Positions 17,496-26,897 of a stretch of 64,000 nucleotides of DNA are shown here, one piece after another. The stretch lies in contig DLRJ01000113.1 in assembly GCA_002500485.1 (NCBI GenBank), positions 23,312 to 87,311 on the forward strand, written 5' to 3'. A model generated the notes under the pieces. It was not told the origin of the DNA, did not search any database, and worked only from the letters and a program-made list of their open reading frames with translations. Within the stretch, counting starts at the first letter, position 1. Every line of letters begins with the position of its first letter. Made by a program: the position numbers and the translations under genes. The DNA is from Dehalococcoidia bacterium UBA7891 (GTDB lineage: Bacteria; Chloroflexota; Dehalococcoidia; Lucifugimonadales; UBA826).

Positions 17496-18035
17496 ATGAA
17501 AATACAGAACCCTGTCGTTGGTTTTATAAATGGCCTTATGGTTACTATAAGGTCCACTCTAAGACGTCCAGTTACTGCAGAGTATCCGGCGATTGAAAAA
17601 CGTCTACCCCTTTCAAATAGATTCATGGGGTTTCCGGCATTAACTTGGGATTATGATATAGAGGAGCCATACTGCACCGGCTGTATGGTATGCGTTCGAG
17701 AATGTCCTACTCAGTGTATGTCGGCTCAAATGAAAGATAATCCCCAGCATGAAAAAGGCCTGAGTAGGCGTCGTAAAATCATAGAGAGCTTCGAGATAAA
17801 TTTAGGACGGTGTATTTTGTGTGGCATCTGTGTTGATGTGTGCAACTTTGATGCGATTGAAATGTCCCACGAGTATGAATTGAGCAAATATCAAAGAAAC
17901 GCGAATAGAGTTAATTTGAATCAATTGTTGGACATGGGCGTTGTTTATCAAAATAAACTTCAATGGACTCCAAAGCAACCACAAAAAAATAGTGGAATAC
18001 CGTTACCTCCAAAGCAATCAGAGGATTCCTCTTAA
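17496..18035 (+). CDS. nuoI: NADH-quinone oxidoreductase subunit I
   Basis: NuoI carries clusters N6a and N6b that pass electrons to N2. The 179-residue protein has two CxxCxxCxxxC motifs, CTGCMVCVRECP near residues 60-71 and CILCGICVDVCN near 104-115. The residue after the last Cys of the second motif is Asn, not the common Pro; all eight ligands are present. The C-terminal 30 residues are a polar tail. The stop codon of nuoI overlaps the start of nuoJ by one base. Confidence 0.95.
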   Translation: MKIQNPVVGFINGLMVTIRSTLRRPVTAEYPAIEKRLPLSNRFMGFPALTWDYDIEEPYCTGCMVCVRECPTQCMSAQMKDNPQHEKGLSRRRKIIESFEINLGRCILCGICVDVCNFDAIEMSHEYELSKYQRNANRVNLNQLLDMGVVYQNKLQWTPKQPQKNSGIPLPPKQSEDSS

Positions 18036-18526
18036 TGTCAGTAGTGTTTTTTGCGATAGCAGCCATTTTGGTTATTTCGGGCGGCATTGGAGTAGTAGCT
18101 GCACGAAACATTGTTTATGCTGCCCTATCCTTACTGGTTGCGATGGTAGGAACTGCTGGCGTATTTCTAATAGGGCTTGCCGAGTTTTTGGCATTAGTGC
18201 AGCTTCTGATATATGGAGGGGCTGTTGTAATCGTGATTTTATTCTCACTTATGCTAACTAAGATTCAAGATTTTGAATTCTTGACAGCAAACAAACAGTG
18301 GCCGATAGCACTGATAGTGGCCATGTGCCTGCTAGGCTTATTGGGAATTTCCATTTTGGTTGAGGGTAGTGCAACCACGACAATGGGAAGTACCAATATA
18401 TCTGAATTAGGTCTGAGTTTGTTTTCAGATTGGGCTATACCATTTGAACTTGCATCTTTAGTACTGCTAATTGCTCTTATAGGAGCAGTAGTAATAGTAC
18501 GTAGGGATAATGGGGAAGATAAGTGA
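18035..18526 (+). CDS. nuoJ: NADH-quinone oxidoreductase subunit J
   Basis: This 163-residue membrane subunit has five hydrophobic segments. The central helix with FLIGLAEFLALVQLLIYGGAVVIVILF is the conserved pi-bulge helix of subunit J, and the protein ends VVIVRRDNGEDK. It overlaps nuoK by four bases, which argues for coupled translation within the operon. Confidence 0.94.
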   Translation: MSVVFFAIAAILVISGGIGVVAARNIVYAALSLLVAMVGTAGVFLIGLAEFLALVQLLIYGGAVVIVILFSLMLTKIQDFEFLTANKQWPIALIVAMCLLGLLGISILVEGSATTTMGSTNISELGLSLFSDWAIPFELASLVLLIALIGAVVIVRRDNGEDK

Positions 18527-18840
18527 TGGAATTAATTTATTTTCAGTTATTAGCCGCGATTCTATTTTGCATTGGCATTTATGGAGTATTGGCTCGGAGA
18601 AGTGCAGTTCTGATATTGATGTCAATTGAACTGATGCTCAACGCAGTCAACATTAATTTGATTGGTTATGCAGCCTTTTCAAGTTTTGGATCAGCCCACA
18701 GAAATTTAGGACAAGTCTTAGTAATATTTATCATCACCATAGCGGCGGCAGAATTAGCTTTGGCTATGGCTATTATTTTGAGGCTCTACAGGAATAAAAA
18801 CAACGTTAATGTTGACGAATTGGATATCTTAAAGGGCTAG
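18523..18840 (+). CDS. nuoK: NADH-quinone oxidoreductase subunit K
   Basis: NuoK is a three-helix membrane subunit homologous to MrpC. The 105-residue product has the conserved helix-2 Glu in LILMSIELMLNAVNINLI and the helix-3 Glu in FIITIAAAELALAMAI, both part of the proton path. Length is standard for the family. Confidence 0.96.
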   Translation: MMELIYFQLLAAILFCIGIYGVLARRSAVLILMSIELMLNAVNINLIGYAAFSSFGSAHRNLGQVLVIFIITIAAAELALAMAIILRLYRNKNNVNVDELDILKG

Positions 18841-18850
18841 AATCTGAATT

Positions 18851-20725
18851 ATGATCTTGAGTGCTGAATTTGCATGGATAATACCTGGGTTAGCAGTTAT
18901 AGCTTTTTGCCTAACTAGTTTGTTTGGCAAAAACCTTCCCTACAAAGGGATCTTTTTGCCTATAGCGGCAGCACTATTAGGGTTTATTTTTTTCTGTTTG
19001 ATATTCGTTGATTTCATCTCCACAGGGTTTAATCCTGCAAGTGTAAGCATCGATTGGATTGTCATTGATAATTGGTCTATTACTTGGGGATTTGCCATCG
19101 ATGAAATTTCAATACTTATGTTGGGGTTAGTGACGTTTATATCTTTGCTTGTCCAGATATATTCGGTGGGTTATATGTCAGGTGATTCTAGAATTTCATG
19201 GTATTTTGCCGTCCACGCCTTGTTTGCAGGAGCTATGTTGACATTGGTTCTAGCCGACAATTTACTTTTCCTATATTTTTGTTGGGAGTTGGTGGGATTG
19301 GGATCATATTTACTTATAGGGTTTTGGTTTGAGAAGAAAGCTGCATCAGAAGCGGCAAAAAAGGCTTTTATAACCACGAGGGTGGGAGATGTTGGTCTTC
19401 TAATTGGCATTATATTGTTATTTAAAGCTACGGGTACTTTTCATATACCATCCATAATTCACGCAGCTCAAAATGGGGCTATACCAGAAGCTACTTTGAT
19501 GTGGTCTTCTCTTCTGCTGTTTCTAGGTGCAATGGGTAAATCAGCTCAATTTCCTTTTCATGTTTGGTTGCCTGATGCCATGGAAGGACCGACTCCTGTC
19601 TCAGCCCTTATACATGCGGCTACTATGGTGGTTGCAGGGGTCTATTTGATTGCTCGAATGCTGCCGTTACTAGAGATAGTTCCAGGATTTTTGACCCTTG
19701 TTGCTACGGTAGGGCTATTTACTTTTTTGTTCGCAGGAATAATCGCTTTGGTAATGACAGACATAAAAAAAATTTTGGCATATTCGACGATAAGCCACTT
19801 GGGGCTGATGGTTTTAACTTTAGGTGCCGGAGGATTGGCTGCTGCGATGTTTCATTTAGTAGTGCATGGCTTTTCTAAAGCTCTCCTGTTCTTGGGAGCA
19901 GGAAGTGTGATGCATGGGATGAACGGTGAGACTGATTGTTGGAAGATGGGAGGGTTGAGACGAAATATGTCTGTAACAGGAGGCACCTTCCTAATTGGGT
20001 GTTTGTCCCTCGCAGGAATTGTTCCCCTGAGTGGGTTTTTTAGTAAAGATGAAATGCTGCTTTCTATATATGAAGGACTTGGGCCCATATTTCTTCTTAT
20101 TACCCTCGTTGGTGTTTTTCTCAGTTCGCTTTATATGATTCGTTTATTTTGCGTGATTTTTGTAGGGGAACCTCGAAGCGAAGGGGCGAAAAACTCCCAT
20201 GAGTCTTCTCGAGTAATGACTTATCCACTTGTAATATTGGCTGTTTTTGGAACAATTTTGGGCATATTGGCTCTCCCGTTACCATTGGGAGATTTTGAAG
20301 GGTTGGGTAATTTCATCGATTCGAAGCATCATTTTCACCTCTCACCCTGGATAACTCCTCTTTCTCTTTTGATAGCTCTTTCTGGTCTAGTAATTGGTTA
20401 TTTGTGTTACGGATATCACAAAATTCCGCACCATTTGATAGCGTTAAGGTTCGGCTATTTATATAAGTTGACTCTATCCAAATTCTATATAGATGAATTT
20501 TATCAATGGATAATAGATAAAATAGTGTTGTCAGCGGCCCGATTTGTTTCTATATTCGATCGAGTTGTCGTTAACGACACTGGAGTTGATGGCATGGGAA
20601 TGTCCGTATTGCTTTCTGCCTTTAAAGTGAGGCTAATTCAGACGGGTAAGTTGTACCATTACGGCGCTGCTATGGGAATAGGTATATTCTTTATGGCTGT
20701 TATGTGGATTTTGGTTAGTAATTAA
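18851..20725 (+). CDS. nuoL: NADH-quinone oxidoreductase subunit L
   Basis: NuoL is the distal antiporter-like subunit with the long lateral helix. The 624-residue protein has many membrane helices and the core signatures CWELVGLGSYLLIGFW (about residues 144-159), WLPDAMEGPTPVSALIHAATMV (about 239-260) and KKILAYSTISHLGLM. The conserved Glu of helix 5 and Lys residues of the proton channel are in these stretches. Stop and nuoM start share one base. Confidence 0.97.
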   Translation: MILSAEFAWIIPGLAVIAFCLTSLFGKNLPYKGIFLPIAAALLGFIFFCLIFVDFISTGFNPASVSIDWIVIDNWSITWGFAIDEISILMLGLVTFISLLVQIYSVGYMSGDSRISWYFAVHALFAGAMLTLVLADNLLFLYFCWELVGLGSYLLIGFWFEKKAASEAAKKAFITTRVGDVGLLIGIILLFKATGTFHIPSIIHAAQNGAIPEATLMWSSLLLFLGAMGKSAQFPFHVWLPDAMEGPTPVSALIHAATMVVAGVYLIARMLPLLEIVPGFLTLVATVGLFTFLFAGIIALVMTDIKKILAYSTISHLGLMVLTLGAGGLAAAMFHLVVHGFSKALLFLGAGSVMHGMNGETDCWKMGGLRRNMSVTGGTFLIGCLSLAGIVPLSGFFSKDEMLLSIYEGLGPIFLLITLVGVFLSSLYMIRLFCVIFVGEPRSEGAKNSHESSRVMTYPLVILAVFGTILGILALPLPLGDFEGLGNFIDSKHHFHLSPWITPLSLLIALSGLVIGYLCYGYHKIPHHLIALRFGYLYKLTLSKFYIDEFYQWIIDKIVLSAARFVSIFDRVVVNDTGVDGMGMSVLLSAFKVRLIQTGKLYHYGAAMGIGIFFMAVMWILVSN

Positions 20726-22272
20726 TGGAATTCCTCAGTTTCTCCAACCCCGCAGGGTTAGTTGCTTTACCAATTTTAGGATGTTTCATCTTATTTTTCA
20801 TTCCAGGACATAGAGCTAATCTTGTCCGTTGGATTTCTACAACTATTGCTTTTCTAGTCTTGATTATATCTTTCTATTTCTTCTTATCATTTGATCATTT
20901 CGAAGGTGGCAGGCAATTTATTTATGAATATGAGTGGCTATCTTTAATAGGACCTTGGGGGGAATCTCAAAGAGCTATATCTATGTCGGTTGGGATAGAT
21001 GGTATAGCCGTAACGATGATCCTTTTAACCGGTATTGTTATGTTCACCGGTACTGTGGTTTCGTGGAATATTAATGTAAGTAATAAAGATTTTTTCATCT
21101 TATATTTTCTGTTATTATCAGGGGTTTTTGGCGTTTTCATTACTTACGATCTTTTCTTTTTCTTTTTCTTTTATGAATTGTCAGTTCTACCGATGTACTT
21201 GCTTATTGGTAAATGGGGAAGTAGTAGTAAATTCTCCTCTTTTGAGAGGACCAAAGAATACAGCGCCATGAAACTAACTTTAGTTCTTGTTGCGGGGAGT
21301 GTTTTAATATGGGTGGCCATAATCGCCATGTTTGTACAGTCTGGGACAGGAAGCTTTCATATTGATGAAATCCAAAAAGTAATTCCTGACAAATTCTCTT
21401 CAGAATTCCAAAGTGCTTTTTTCTTGATGCTTATGATTGGGTTTGGAATACTGGCTGGGTTATGGCCCTTTCATACATGGTCACCAGATGGCCATGTGGC
21501 TGCGCCTACTGCAGTAAGTATGGTTCATGCCGGTGTCCTTATGAAATTAGGCGCTTTTGGCATAATTCGAGTTGGAATGACCCTTTTACCAGAAGGGGCT
21601 CAGGTTTGGATGCCGTTATTGATAGGACTCGGGGCGGTCAATGTGATTTATGGTGCTCTTTCGGCCATGGGTCAGACGGACCTGAAATATGTCATAGGCT
21701 ATTCATCAGTTAGTCATATGGGCTACGTATTAATGGGACTGGGCACATTGAGCCTTGTGGGCTTGAACGGAGCTGTGTTGCAAATGTTTTCCCATGGGGT
21801 CATGACTGCTCTGTTTTTTGCTGTGGTAGGAATGATTTACGAACGTACACGTACCAGGGATTCTTTAGTACTTAGCGGACTGGCACAGAAGATGGGAATA
21901 ATAGCTGTCTTGTTCACCCTGGCGGGTTTAACTTCTCTTGGTTTACCAGGCCTTAGTGGATTTGCAGCAGAGCTATTGATATTTATTGGTATTTTTCAAA
22001 GTTATGAGATTTGGGGCATCATTTTGGGATCCCTCGCAGTTATTGGAGCTGCGATTACAGCCGTATATATTTTGAGGTTGCTCGCTAAAGTATTTTTCGG
22101 CCTAGCTGATGAAACTTTGCCAGAATATTTGGATTCGACACCAAGGGAGAAATTTGCGGCAAGTATCTTAGTTATTTTTATTGTGTTAGTGGGTCTCTGG
22201 CCGTTTCCATTTGTGAAAATAATTGAAAGTGGTGTTGAGCCGATTCTTCTTCAAATTGTGGGTGCTGGATGA
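20725..22272 (+). CDS. nuoM: NADH-quinone oxidoreductase subunit M
   Basis: NuoM is the second antiporter-like proton-pumping subunit. The 515-residue protein has about 14 helices with FYELSVLPMYLLIGKWG, the segment around PFHTWSPDGHVAAPTAVSMV, and DLKYVIGYSSVSHMGYVLMG. A four-base overlap with nuoN continues the operon. Confidence 0.97.
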   Translation: MEFLSFSNPAGLVALPILGCFILFFIPGHRANLVRWISTTIAFLVLIISFYFFLSFDHFEGGRQFIYEYEWLSLIGPWGESQRAISMSVGIDGIAVTMILLTGIVMFTGTVVSWNINVSNKDFFILYFLLLSGVFGVFITYDLFFFFFFYELSVLPMYLLIGKWGSSSKFSSFERTKEYSAMKLTLVLVAGSVLIWVAIIAMFVQSGTGSFHIDEIQKVIPDKFSSEFQSAFFLMLMIGFGILAGLWPFHTWSPDGHVAAPTAVSMVHAGVLMKLGAFGIIRVGMTLLPEGAQVWMPLLIGLGAVNVIYGALSAMGQTDLKYVIGYSSVSHMGYVLMGLGTLSLVGLNGAVLQMFSHGVMTALFFAVVGMIYERTRTRDSLVLSGLAQKMGIIAVLFTLAGLTSLGLPGLSGFAAELLIFIGIFQSYEIWGIILGSLAVIGAAITAVYILRLLAKVFFGLADETLPEYLDSTPREKFAASILVIFIVLVGLWPFPFVKIIESGVEPILLQIVGAG

Positions 22273-23738
22273 ACTTTCACTTGATATATCCAGAGTTTCT
22301 TTTAATTGGGCTTGCGTTCCTTGTTCTGATGTTAGATTTTTTCTTATCGGAGAAAAAGAAATATTTGTTGAATTGGGTCTCCACCTTGGGTATGGCTTTC
22401 ATACTTGGGATAGCCTTGTTTATGAATCAGCAAGGTGACCTATACCAAGGATTATTGATCATCGACGGGTATGCGAGCTTTTTTAGGATATTTTTTCTGG
22501 CAATAGGAATAGTAGTGACACTTATATCACGAGATTACGTGGACTCTAATATTTCAAATCCCGGTGAATATTACGCTATTTTGATTTTCACTATTTTGGC
22601 ATCAATATCGTTGGCTTCATCCGGCGAGTTACTGACAGCCTATGTCAGCCTAGAAATTTTGAGCTTCGGGTTGTATGTATTAGTCGCGTATGATCGATAT
22701 AATCCTGCTTCAAATGAAGGAGGTGTCAAGTTTATCCTTTTAGGAGCTTTTTCCTCTGCTTTAATTCTATATGGCTTGAGTCAAACATACGGGCTGATAG
22801 GAACCACTAGATTTAATGAAATTGCTGTTTTACTTAACTCAATGGAAAACATATCAATTGGTATGGTCGTCGGGTTCGTATTGATTCTGGCTGGAATAGC
22901 ATTCAAACTGGCTGCCATACCATTTCATATGTGGGCTCCGGACGCCTATGAAGGAGCCCCTATACCAATAACGGCTTGGTTGTCCGTCTGTTCCAAAGTA
23001 GCGATTGTTGCTTTGGCTATTAGATTCTTTACAAACGGTATATTTCCTCTTGCTCCTGATTGGCAGCCTATTTTAATAGTCTTGGCAGTCCTTACCATGA
23101 TAGGTGGTAATTTATTAGCACTTGTGCAGAAAAACATGAAACGATTACTAGCTTATTCCAGCATTGGACATGCCGGATATTTACTGATGGGTTTGGCGAC
23201 ATTAGTTGGGGTTAGCGACGAAGGTATTGTAAGTAAGGAACTAACCCATTTAGTTTCGAACGGATTGATTTTTCATATGGTTGCCTATGGGGCGACAAAT
23301 TTTGCGATTTTTTTCTGCCTGATAATTGTCTACAACAGTACTGGTAGAGAAGATATTCAAGGACTCTCAGGACTTGCTTCAAGACAACCGTTAGTTGCTT
23401 TGGTGATGGTTTGCTCTCTGTTTTCTTTAGCAGGCATGCCAGTGTTTGCAGGATTCACTAGTAAATTTTATCTGTTTAATGCTGTAGCATCCCAGGGATT
23501 TTTACTGTTGGTTGGGGTGGGGATTATTGCAAGCCTGATCTCACTGTACTATTACTTGACCGTAGCACGGTATTTGTATATTGAAAAAATCTCCGATAAT
23601 TCAATGATATATGTTTCATTTAACAGTAAATTAATTCTTATAGCATTATTAATGTTTATGATTTTAGGGGGAGTCTATCCTTCACCTTTGATGGATTTGA
23701 TTCAAACTGCCACCGATTCCATCTTAAAAATAGACTAA
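22269..23738 (+). CDS. nuoN: NADH-quinone oxidoreductase subunit N
   Basis: NuoN is the third antiporter-like subunit and the last gene of the operon. The 489-residue protein has about 14 helices with YVSLEILSFGLYVLVAYDR, FKLAAIPFHMWAPDAYEGAP and KRLLAYSSIGHAGYLLMG. A PIG-L deacetylase gene follows 51 bases later on the same strand without a clear terminator, so read-through is possible. Confidence 0.97.
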   Translation: MNFHLIYPEFLLIGLAFLVLMLDFFLSEKKKYLLNWVSTLGMAFILGIALFMNQQGDLYQGLLIIDGYASFFRIFFLAIGIVVTLISRDYVDSNISNPGEYYAILIFTILASISLASSGELLTAYVSLEILSFGLYVLVAYDRYNPASNEGGVKFILLGAFSSALILYGLSQTYGLIGTTRFNEIAVLLNSMENISIGMVVGFVLILAGIAFKLAAIPFHMWAPDAYEGAPIPITAWLSVCSKVAIVALAIRFFTNGIFPLAPDWQPILIVLAVLTMIGGNLLALVQKNMKRLLAYSSIGHAGYLLMGLATLVGVSDEGIVSKELTHLVSNGLIFHMVAYGATNFAIFFCLIIVYNSTGREDIQGLSGLASRQPLVALVMVCSLFSLAGMPVFAGFTSKFYLFNAVASQGFLLLVGVGIIASLISLYYYLTVARYLYIEKISDNSMIYVSFNSKLILIALLMFMILGGVYPSPLMDLIQTATDSILKID

Positions 23739-23789
23739 TTCCTCTGATAGACTGAACGGTGGATTTCTAATTACACTGAGAGAAAGGAG

Positions 23790-24527
23790 ATGAAATTGGC
23801 TCATTCAATAGATTGGCCTGAAGAATATAAAAGAGGCCTTGTTGTAGTAGCTCATGCCGATGATGCGGAATATGGTTGTTCAGGCACAGTAGCTCGATTA
23901 ATTGCTGAGGGTTGGGATATGGCCTATGTCTTGTGCACTGACGGGAGTAAAGGCAGTAGTGACCCTGACATAACGGAAGAGCAATTATCTGAGATTAGAA
24001 GGGAAGAGCAAGAAAATGCAGGAAAAGTTTTAGGCTTATCTAACGTTGCCTTTTTAGGACATCCTGATAGTTATTTACAGCCTACCTTAGATTTAAGAAA
24101 GGACATAGCTAGAGAAATTCGTCGACAAAAGCCGGATGTGGTCATCTGTCAATATCCCATGAGAGTTCTAGACGGTGGGTTTGGTTCTGGGCATCCAGAT
24201 CATATGACTGCGGGCGATACCGCCCTTTCGGCTATATTTCCAACTGCTAGAGATCACATGACTTTTCCTGAATTGATCAAAGAAGGATTTGAGCCTCATA
24301 AAGTCGCAGAAGCATGGATAATGGGGCATCCAGAACCTGACCTTTGGGTTGATATAAGTGACCATATGGAGACTTCAATAAAAGCTTTGACGGCTCACGT
24401 GTCTCAGATGGGTGGCAGACCATATGATGAGGTATTGGAAAGGATGATGGAATGGCGCGGAGAAAGAGGTAAAGGCAAAGGAATGCCACAGGCAGACGCC
24501 TTTAAACGGATTTATTATAGGGGATAA
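23790..24527 (+). CDS. PIG-L/LmbE family deacetylase
   Basis: PIG-L/LmbE proteins are zinc-dependent N-deacetylases acting on GlcNAc-type amide substrates. The zinc motif AHADD is at residues 21-25 and HPDH at 135-138 in the 245-residue product. The ATG at 23790 touches its AAGGAG site directly; a TTG six bases on (23796) would have ideal spacing and may be the real start. The gene follows nuoN and precedes a cupin by 23 bases, suggesting a deacetylase-cupin pair. The substrate is unknown. Confidence 0.88.
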   Translation: MKLAHSIDWPEEYKRGLVVVAHADDAEYGCSGTVARLIAEGWDMAYVLCTDGSKGSSDPDITEEQLSEIRREEQENAGKVLGLSNVAFLGHPDSYLQPTLDLRKDIAREIRRQKPDVVICQYPMRVLDGGFGSGHPDHMTAGDTALSAIFPTARDHMTFPELIKEGFEPHKVAEAWIMGHPEPDLWVDISDHMETSIKALTAHVSQMGGRPYDEVLERMMEWRGERGKGKGMPQADAFKRIYYRG

Positions 24528-24550
24528 AACCAAATAACAAAGGAATAAAA

Positions 24551-24862
24551 ATGAAACCTGTTATTAAAAATTATAGAGAGCACTCTAACCCAATTTTAGG
24601 TAAGAGTGATGGAGTCCCGAATTATGTGATGCTCTATGTTCAGCATGCACCAGGGGAATCCTCACCTTTTCATACTCATCCATGGGAACACCAGGCTTTT
24701 ATCACTGAAGGGTCCGGAGTATTGTTTTTTGGTGGCGAGGAATATCCTATAAAACAGGGTGATTGTGTCCATGTACCTGAGGATGTTGAGCATCAGTTTA
24801 GAAACACGGGGGATGTCCCGATGAACAGGGTTACGGTAAACCCATTAAAATCAGAAGAGTAG
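24551..24862 (+). CDS. Cupin domain protein
   Basis: This 103-residue single-domain cupin has both motifs: PFHTHPWEHQAFITEGSG (about residues 36-53) with His ligands and Glu, and GDCVHVPEDVEHQFRNTG (about 69-86) with the distal His. It probably binds one metal ion. Small cupins like this act as isomerases, dioxygenases or sugar-binding proteins, so the role is open. It follows the PIG-L gene by 23 bases with an AAAGGAA site. It converges with the DapA-like gene, whose end is two bases away. Confidence 0.88.
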   Translation: MKPVIKNYREHSNPILGKSDGVPNYVMLYVQHAPGESSPFHTHPWEHQAFITEGSGVLFFGGEEYPIKQGDCVHVPEDVEHQFRNTGDVPMNRVTVNPLKSEE

Positions 24863-24864
24863 AT

Positions 24865-25755
24865 TTATTTTAGTCCGACTCGTTGAATTATTTGAAGGAG
24901 TTCATTAAAAGTCTTTTCGGCAAGTTGGCCTGCAGGGTGCCTAACAATTGGGTGACTGATTAATCCCCGATGGTGGATACCGGCTTTCCGAATGGCAAGA
25001 CCAATTCCCTCCTGTTGCTCGAATTGTATGAGGGGAAGATGGTCATAGAATAGCTTTTCAGCAAGATTAGAAGCCCCTGTTTTATGATGGTTGCAAATTT
25101 GTACCAATACTTCAGGGTACGCAAACCCAGTCATAGCTCCTATAGAACCTCTCCTTAATTCATCTAGAAGAAATACTCCGCCAAGCCCGCCAAAGATTCC
25201 TAACCTATCTTGAATTTTATTACGAATAGCACTTATTTTTGTTGGGGTTGGCGGGTCTTCGAGTTTGAGGTATTTCACATTTGGTATTTCGTCCGCTACC
25301 CTGACTACAAAATCGACAGGCATTTCCACCCCTGATGTCTGCGGGTAGTCTTGCATTACGATGGGGATAGATATTTGTTCGGCTAATTGGTAGTAATATC
25401 CGAATAAGGCATCTAAGTTGGCCTTTGGCATTGAAGGTGCTGAAACCATGACCGCAGCTGCACCCATTTGTTCAGCCTCTTTACTTCTTTCTATCATTGC
25501 TTTTGTCCCATTGGCCGTGGTTCCTAAAGTTACAGGTAGATTGTCGGCTGCATCTATAATTGTTTCTGCAATCTTTGTTCGTTCCTCATCGGATAGACGT
25601 GCAGCTTCACCCATCACTCCCAAACCAACGACTCCCGTGCAACCAGAGGATATTGCCTCGGCAACTAAATTAGGTATTGATTCATAGTCCACCTCTTCTT
25701 TTTGGTCGAAGGGGGTTGCTAACATCCAATGCATTCCGTAGAAAGAGTTAAGCAT
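24865..25755 (-). CDS. DapA-family class I aldolase
   Basis: The 296-residue protein is a dihydrodipicolinate-synthase/N-acetylneuraminate-lyase-type TIM barrel that works through a Schiff-base Lys. Marks are GVVGLGVMGEAARLSDEERTK near residue 40, the Tyr of MQDYPQTSG near 140 and the Schiff-base Lys of KYLKLEDPP near 164. The usual GTTGE motif of true DapA is GVMGE here, so this is more likely a catabolic pyruvate-type aldolase or dehydratase than the lysine enzyme. It lies nine bases after the NHL-repeat gene, with AGGAG before its ATG, so the two form an operon. Confidence 0.85.
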   Translation of the reverse strand: MLNSFYGMHWMLATPFDQKEEVDYESIPNLVAEAISSGCTGVVGLGVMGEAARLSDEERTKIAETIIDAADNLPVTLGTTANGTKAMIERSKEAEQMGAAAVMVSAPSMPKANLDALFGYYYQLAEQISIPIVMQDYPQTSGVEMPVDFVVRVADEIPNVKYLKLEDPPTPTKISAIRNKIQDRLGIFGGLGGVFLLDELRRGSIGAMTGFAYPEVLVQICNHHKTGASNLAEKLFYDHLPLIQFEQQEGIGLAIRKAGIHHRGLISHPIVRHPAGQLAEKTFNELLQIIQRVGLK

Positions 25756-25764
25756 ATGGGTCTC

Positions 25765-26793
25765 CTATTGGTAGCAAATTGTTCTTATACGATGATTCTC
25801 GCTGTCAGCTATGTAAGTTATTCCTGAGAGGTCCGTTACCACACCATGAGGCCGGGCGAGCCCAGCCATGGTAGAAGGACCGCCATCTCCCCCTGATCCT
25901 AAAGTTCCCCCCGCGATGGTGTTGATAATGTTATTTTCTCTATAAATGATTCGGAGAGCGTGATTTTCTGTGTCTACCACCAATATATTTCCATCGCTGT
26001 CACACCTTATGGCTTTGGGACCATTGAGCAAGGCATATTTTGCATCTTCGCCGTCACCGGTGTAGCCTCTTTCTCCTGTTCCAGCAATAGTGCTGATTAT
26101 TCCGTCTGTGTCTATTTTTCGGATTGTATTTCCTTCTCTTTCACAGATGTATATATTGCCAATTTTATCAGTGCACACTGCCCTGGCACCAAATATTCCA
26201 GCATGTATTGCCGGGCCTCCATCCCCTGTGTGTTCTTTCACCCTGGTCCCAGCTACGGTCGAAATGATCCCAGTATTGGTATCAAATTTTCGTATTCTTT
26301 GGTCTTGCACATCTGCTATCAATAAGTGGCCGTCATTGTTTATGGCACAGTCATTAGGCTCTATCATTGCTGATTTAGTTGCTGAAATCCCATCCTCTCC
26401 AGAACCTGGTTTACCCGTACCAACGATAGTTCTTATTTTATTAGTAGATTTATCGATCACCCTTATAGATGGGTTGAATCTTTGGCATATGAAAACGTTT
26501 CCTATTTTGTCTACTTGTATTGCATATATTTCATCTATCGAGGCTTGTTTGGCATATCCTCCATCACCGGTGTGGCCCTGCAGACCAGTCCCGGCAAAAT
26601 TTTCGATGATGCCTGAATCCAAATTTAAGCGTCGCACCCGGAAATTAAAACAATCGGCGATATATAGATATTTTCCAGTCGGATCAATGTCTACATGGAA
26701 TGGATTATCCATTGTGGCCTCTTTGGCGAGGCCTCCGTCACCACTATATCCTTTCTCACTGGTGCCAACTATGCTTTGTATTACAGAGCCCAA
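25765..26793 (-). CDS. NHL-repeat six-bladed beta-propeller protein
   Basis: The 342-residue protein is made of about six NHL repeats. Each carries a TGDGG-type loop and an IADxxNxRIR-like strand, spaced about 55 residues apart. No signal peptide or membrane segment is visible, so it seems cytoplasmic, unusual for NHL proteins of this sort. It could be an enzyme of the lactonase-like group or a binding scaffold. The start is TTG at 26793 with AGGGA about eight bases upstream. It is the first gene of a unit with the DapA-like aldolase, which suggests a role in the same pathway. Confidence 0.82.
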   Translation of the reverse strand: MGSVIQSIVGTSEKGYSGDGGLAKEATMDNPFHVDIDPTGKYLYIADCFNFRVRRLNLDSGIIENFAGTGLQGHTGDGGYAKQASIDEIYAIQVDKIGNVFICQRFNPSIRVIDKSTNKIRTIVGTGKPGSGEDGISATKSAMIEPNDCAINNDGHLLIADVQDQRIRKFDTNTGIISTVAGTRVKEHTGDGGPAIHAGIFGARAVCTDKIGNIYICEREGNTIRKIDTDGIISTIAGTGERGYTGDGEDAKYALLNGPKAIRCDSDGNILVVDTENHALRIIYRENNIINTIAGGTLGSGGDGGPSTMAGLARPHGVVTDLSGITYIADSENHRIRTICYQ

Positions 26794-26897
26794 ATTTTAT
26801 TCCCTGAATATTCGCCATTTTTTTCCACAAATCATTCTATATCACCGGTAAAATATTATAGGAAGAATGTGTAAATATTAATATAAGTAGTAAGTGT

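Noticed and set aside
17799..17840. Second NuoI cluster with Asn after the last Cys as a possible defect
   Set aside because: All eight Cys ligands are present, and the residue after the last Cys is not a ligand.
17802..18261. Frames on both strands overlapping nuoI and nuoJ
   Set aside because: They are out of frame with conserved complex I genes.
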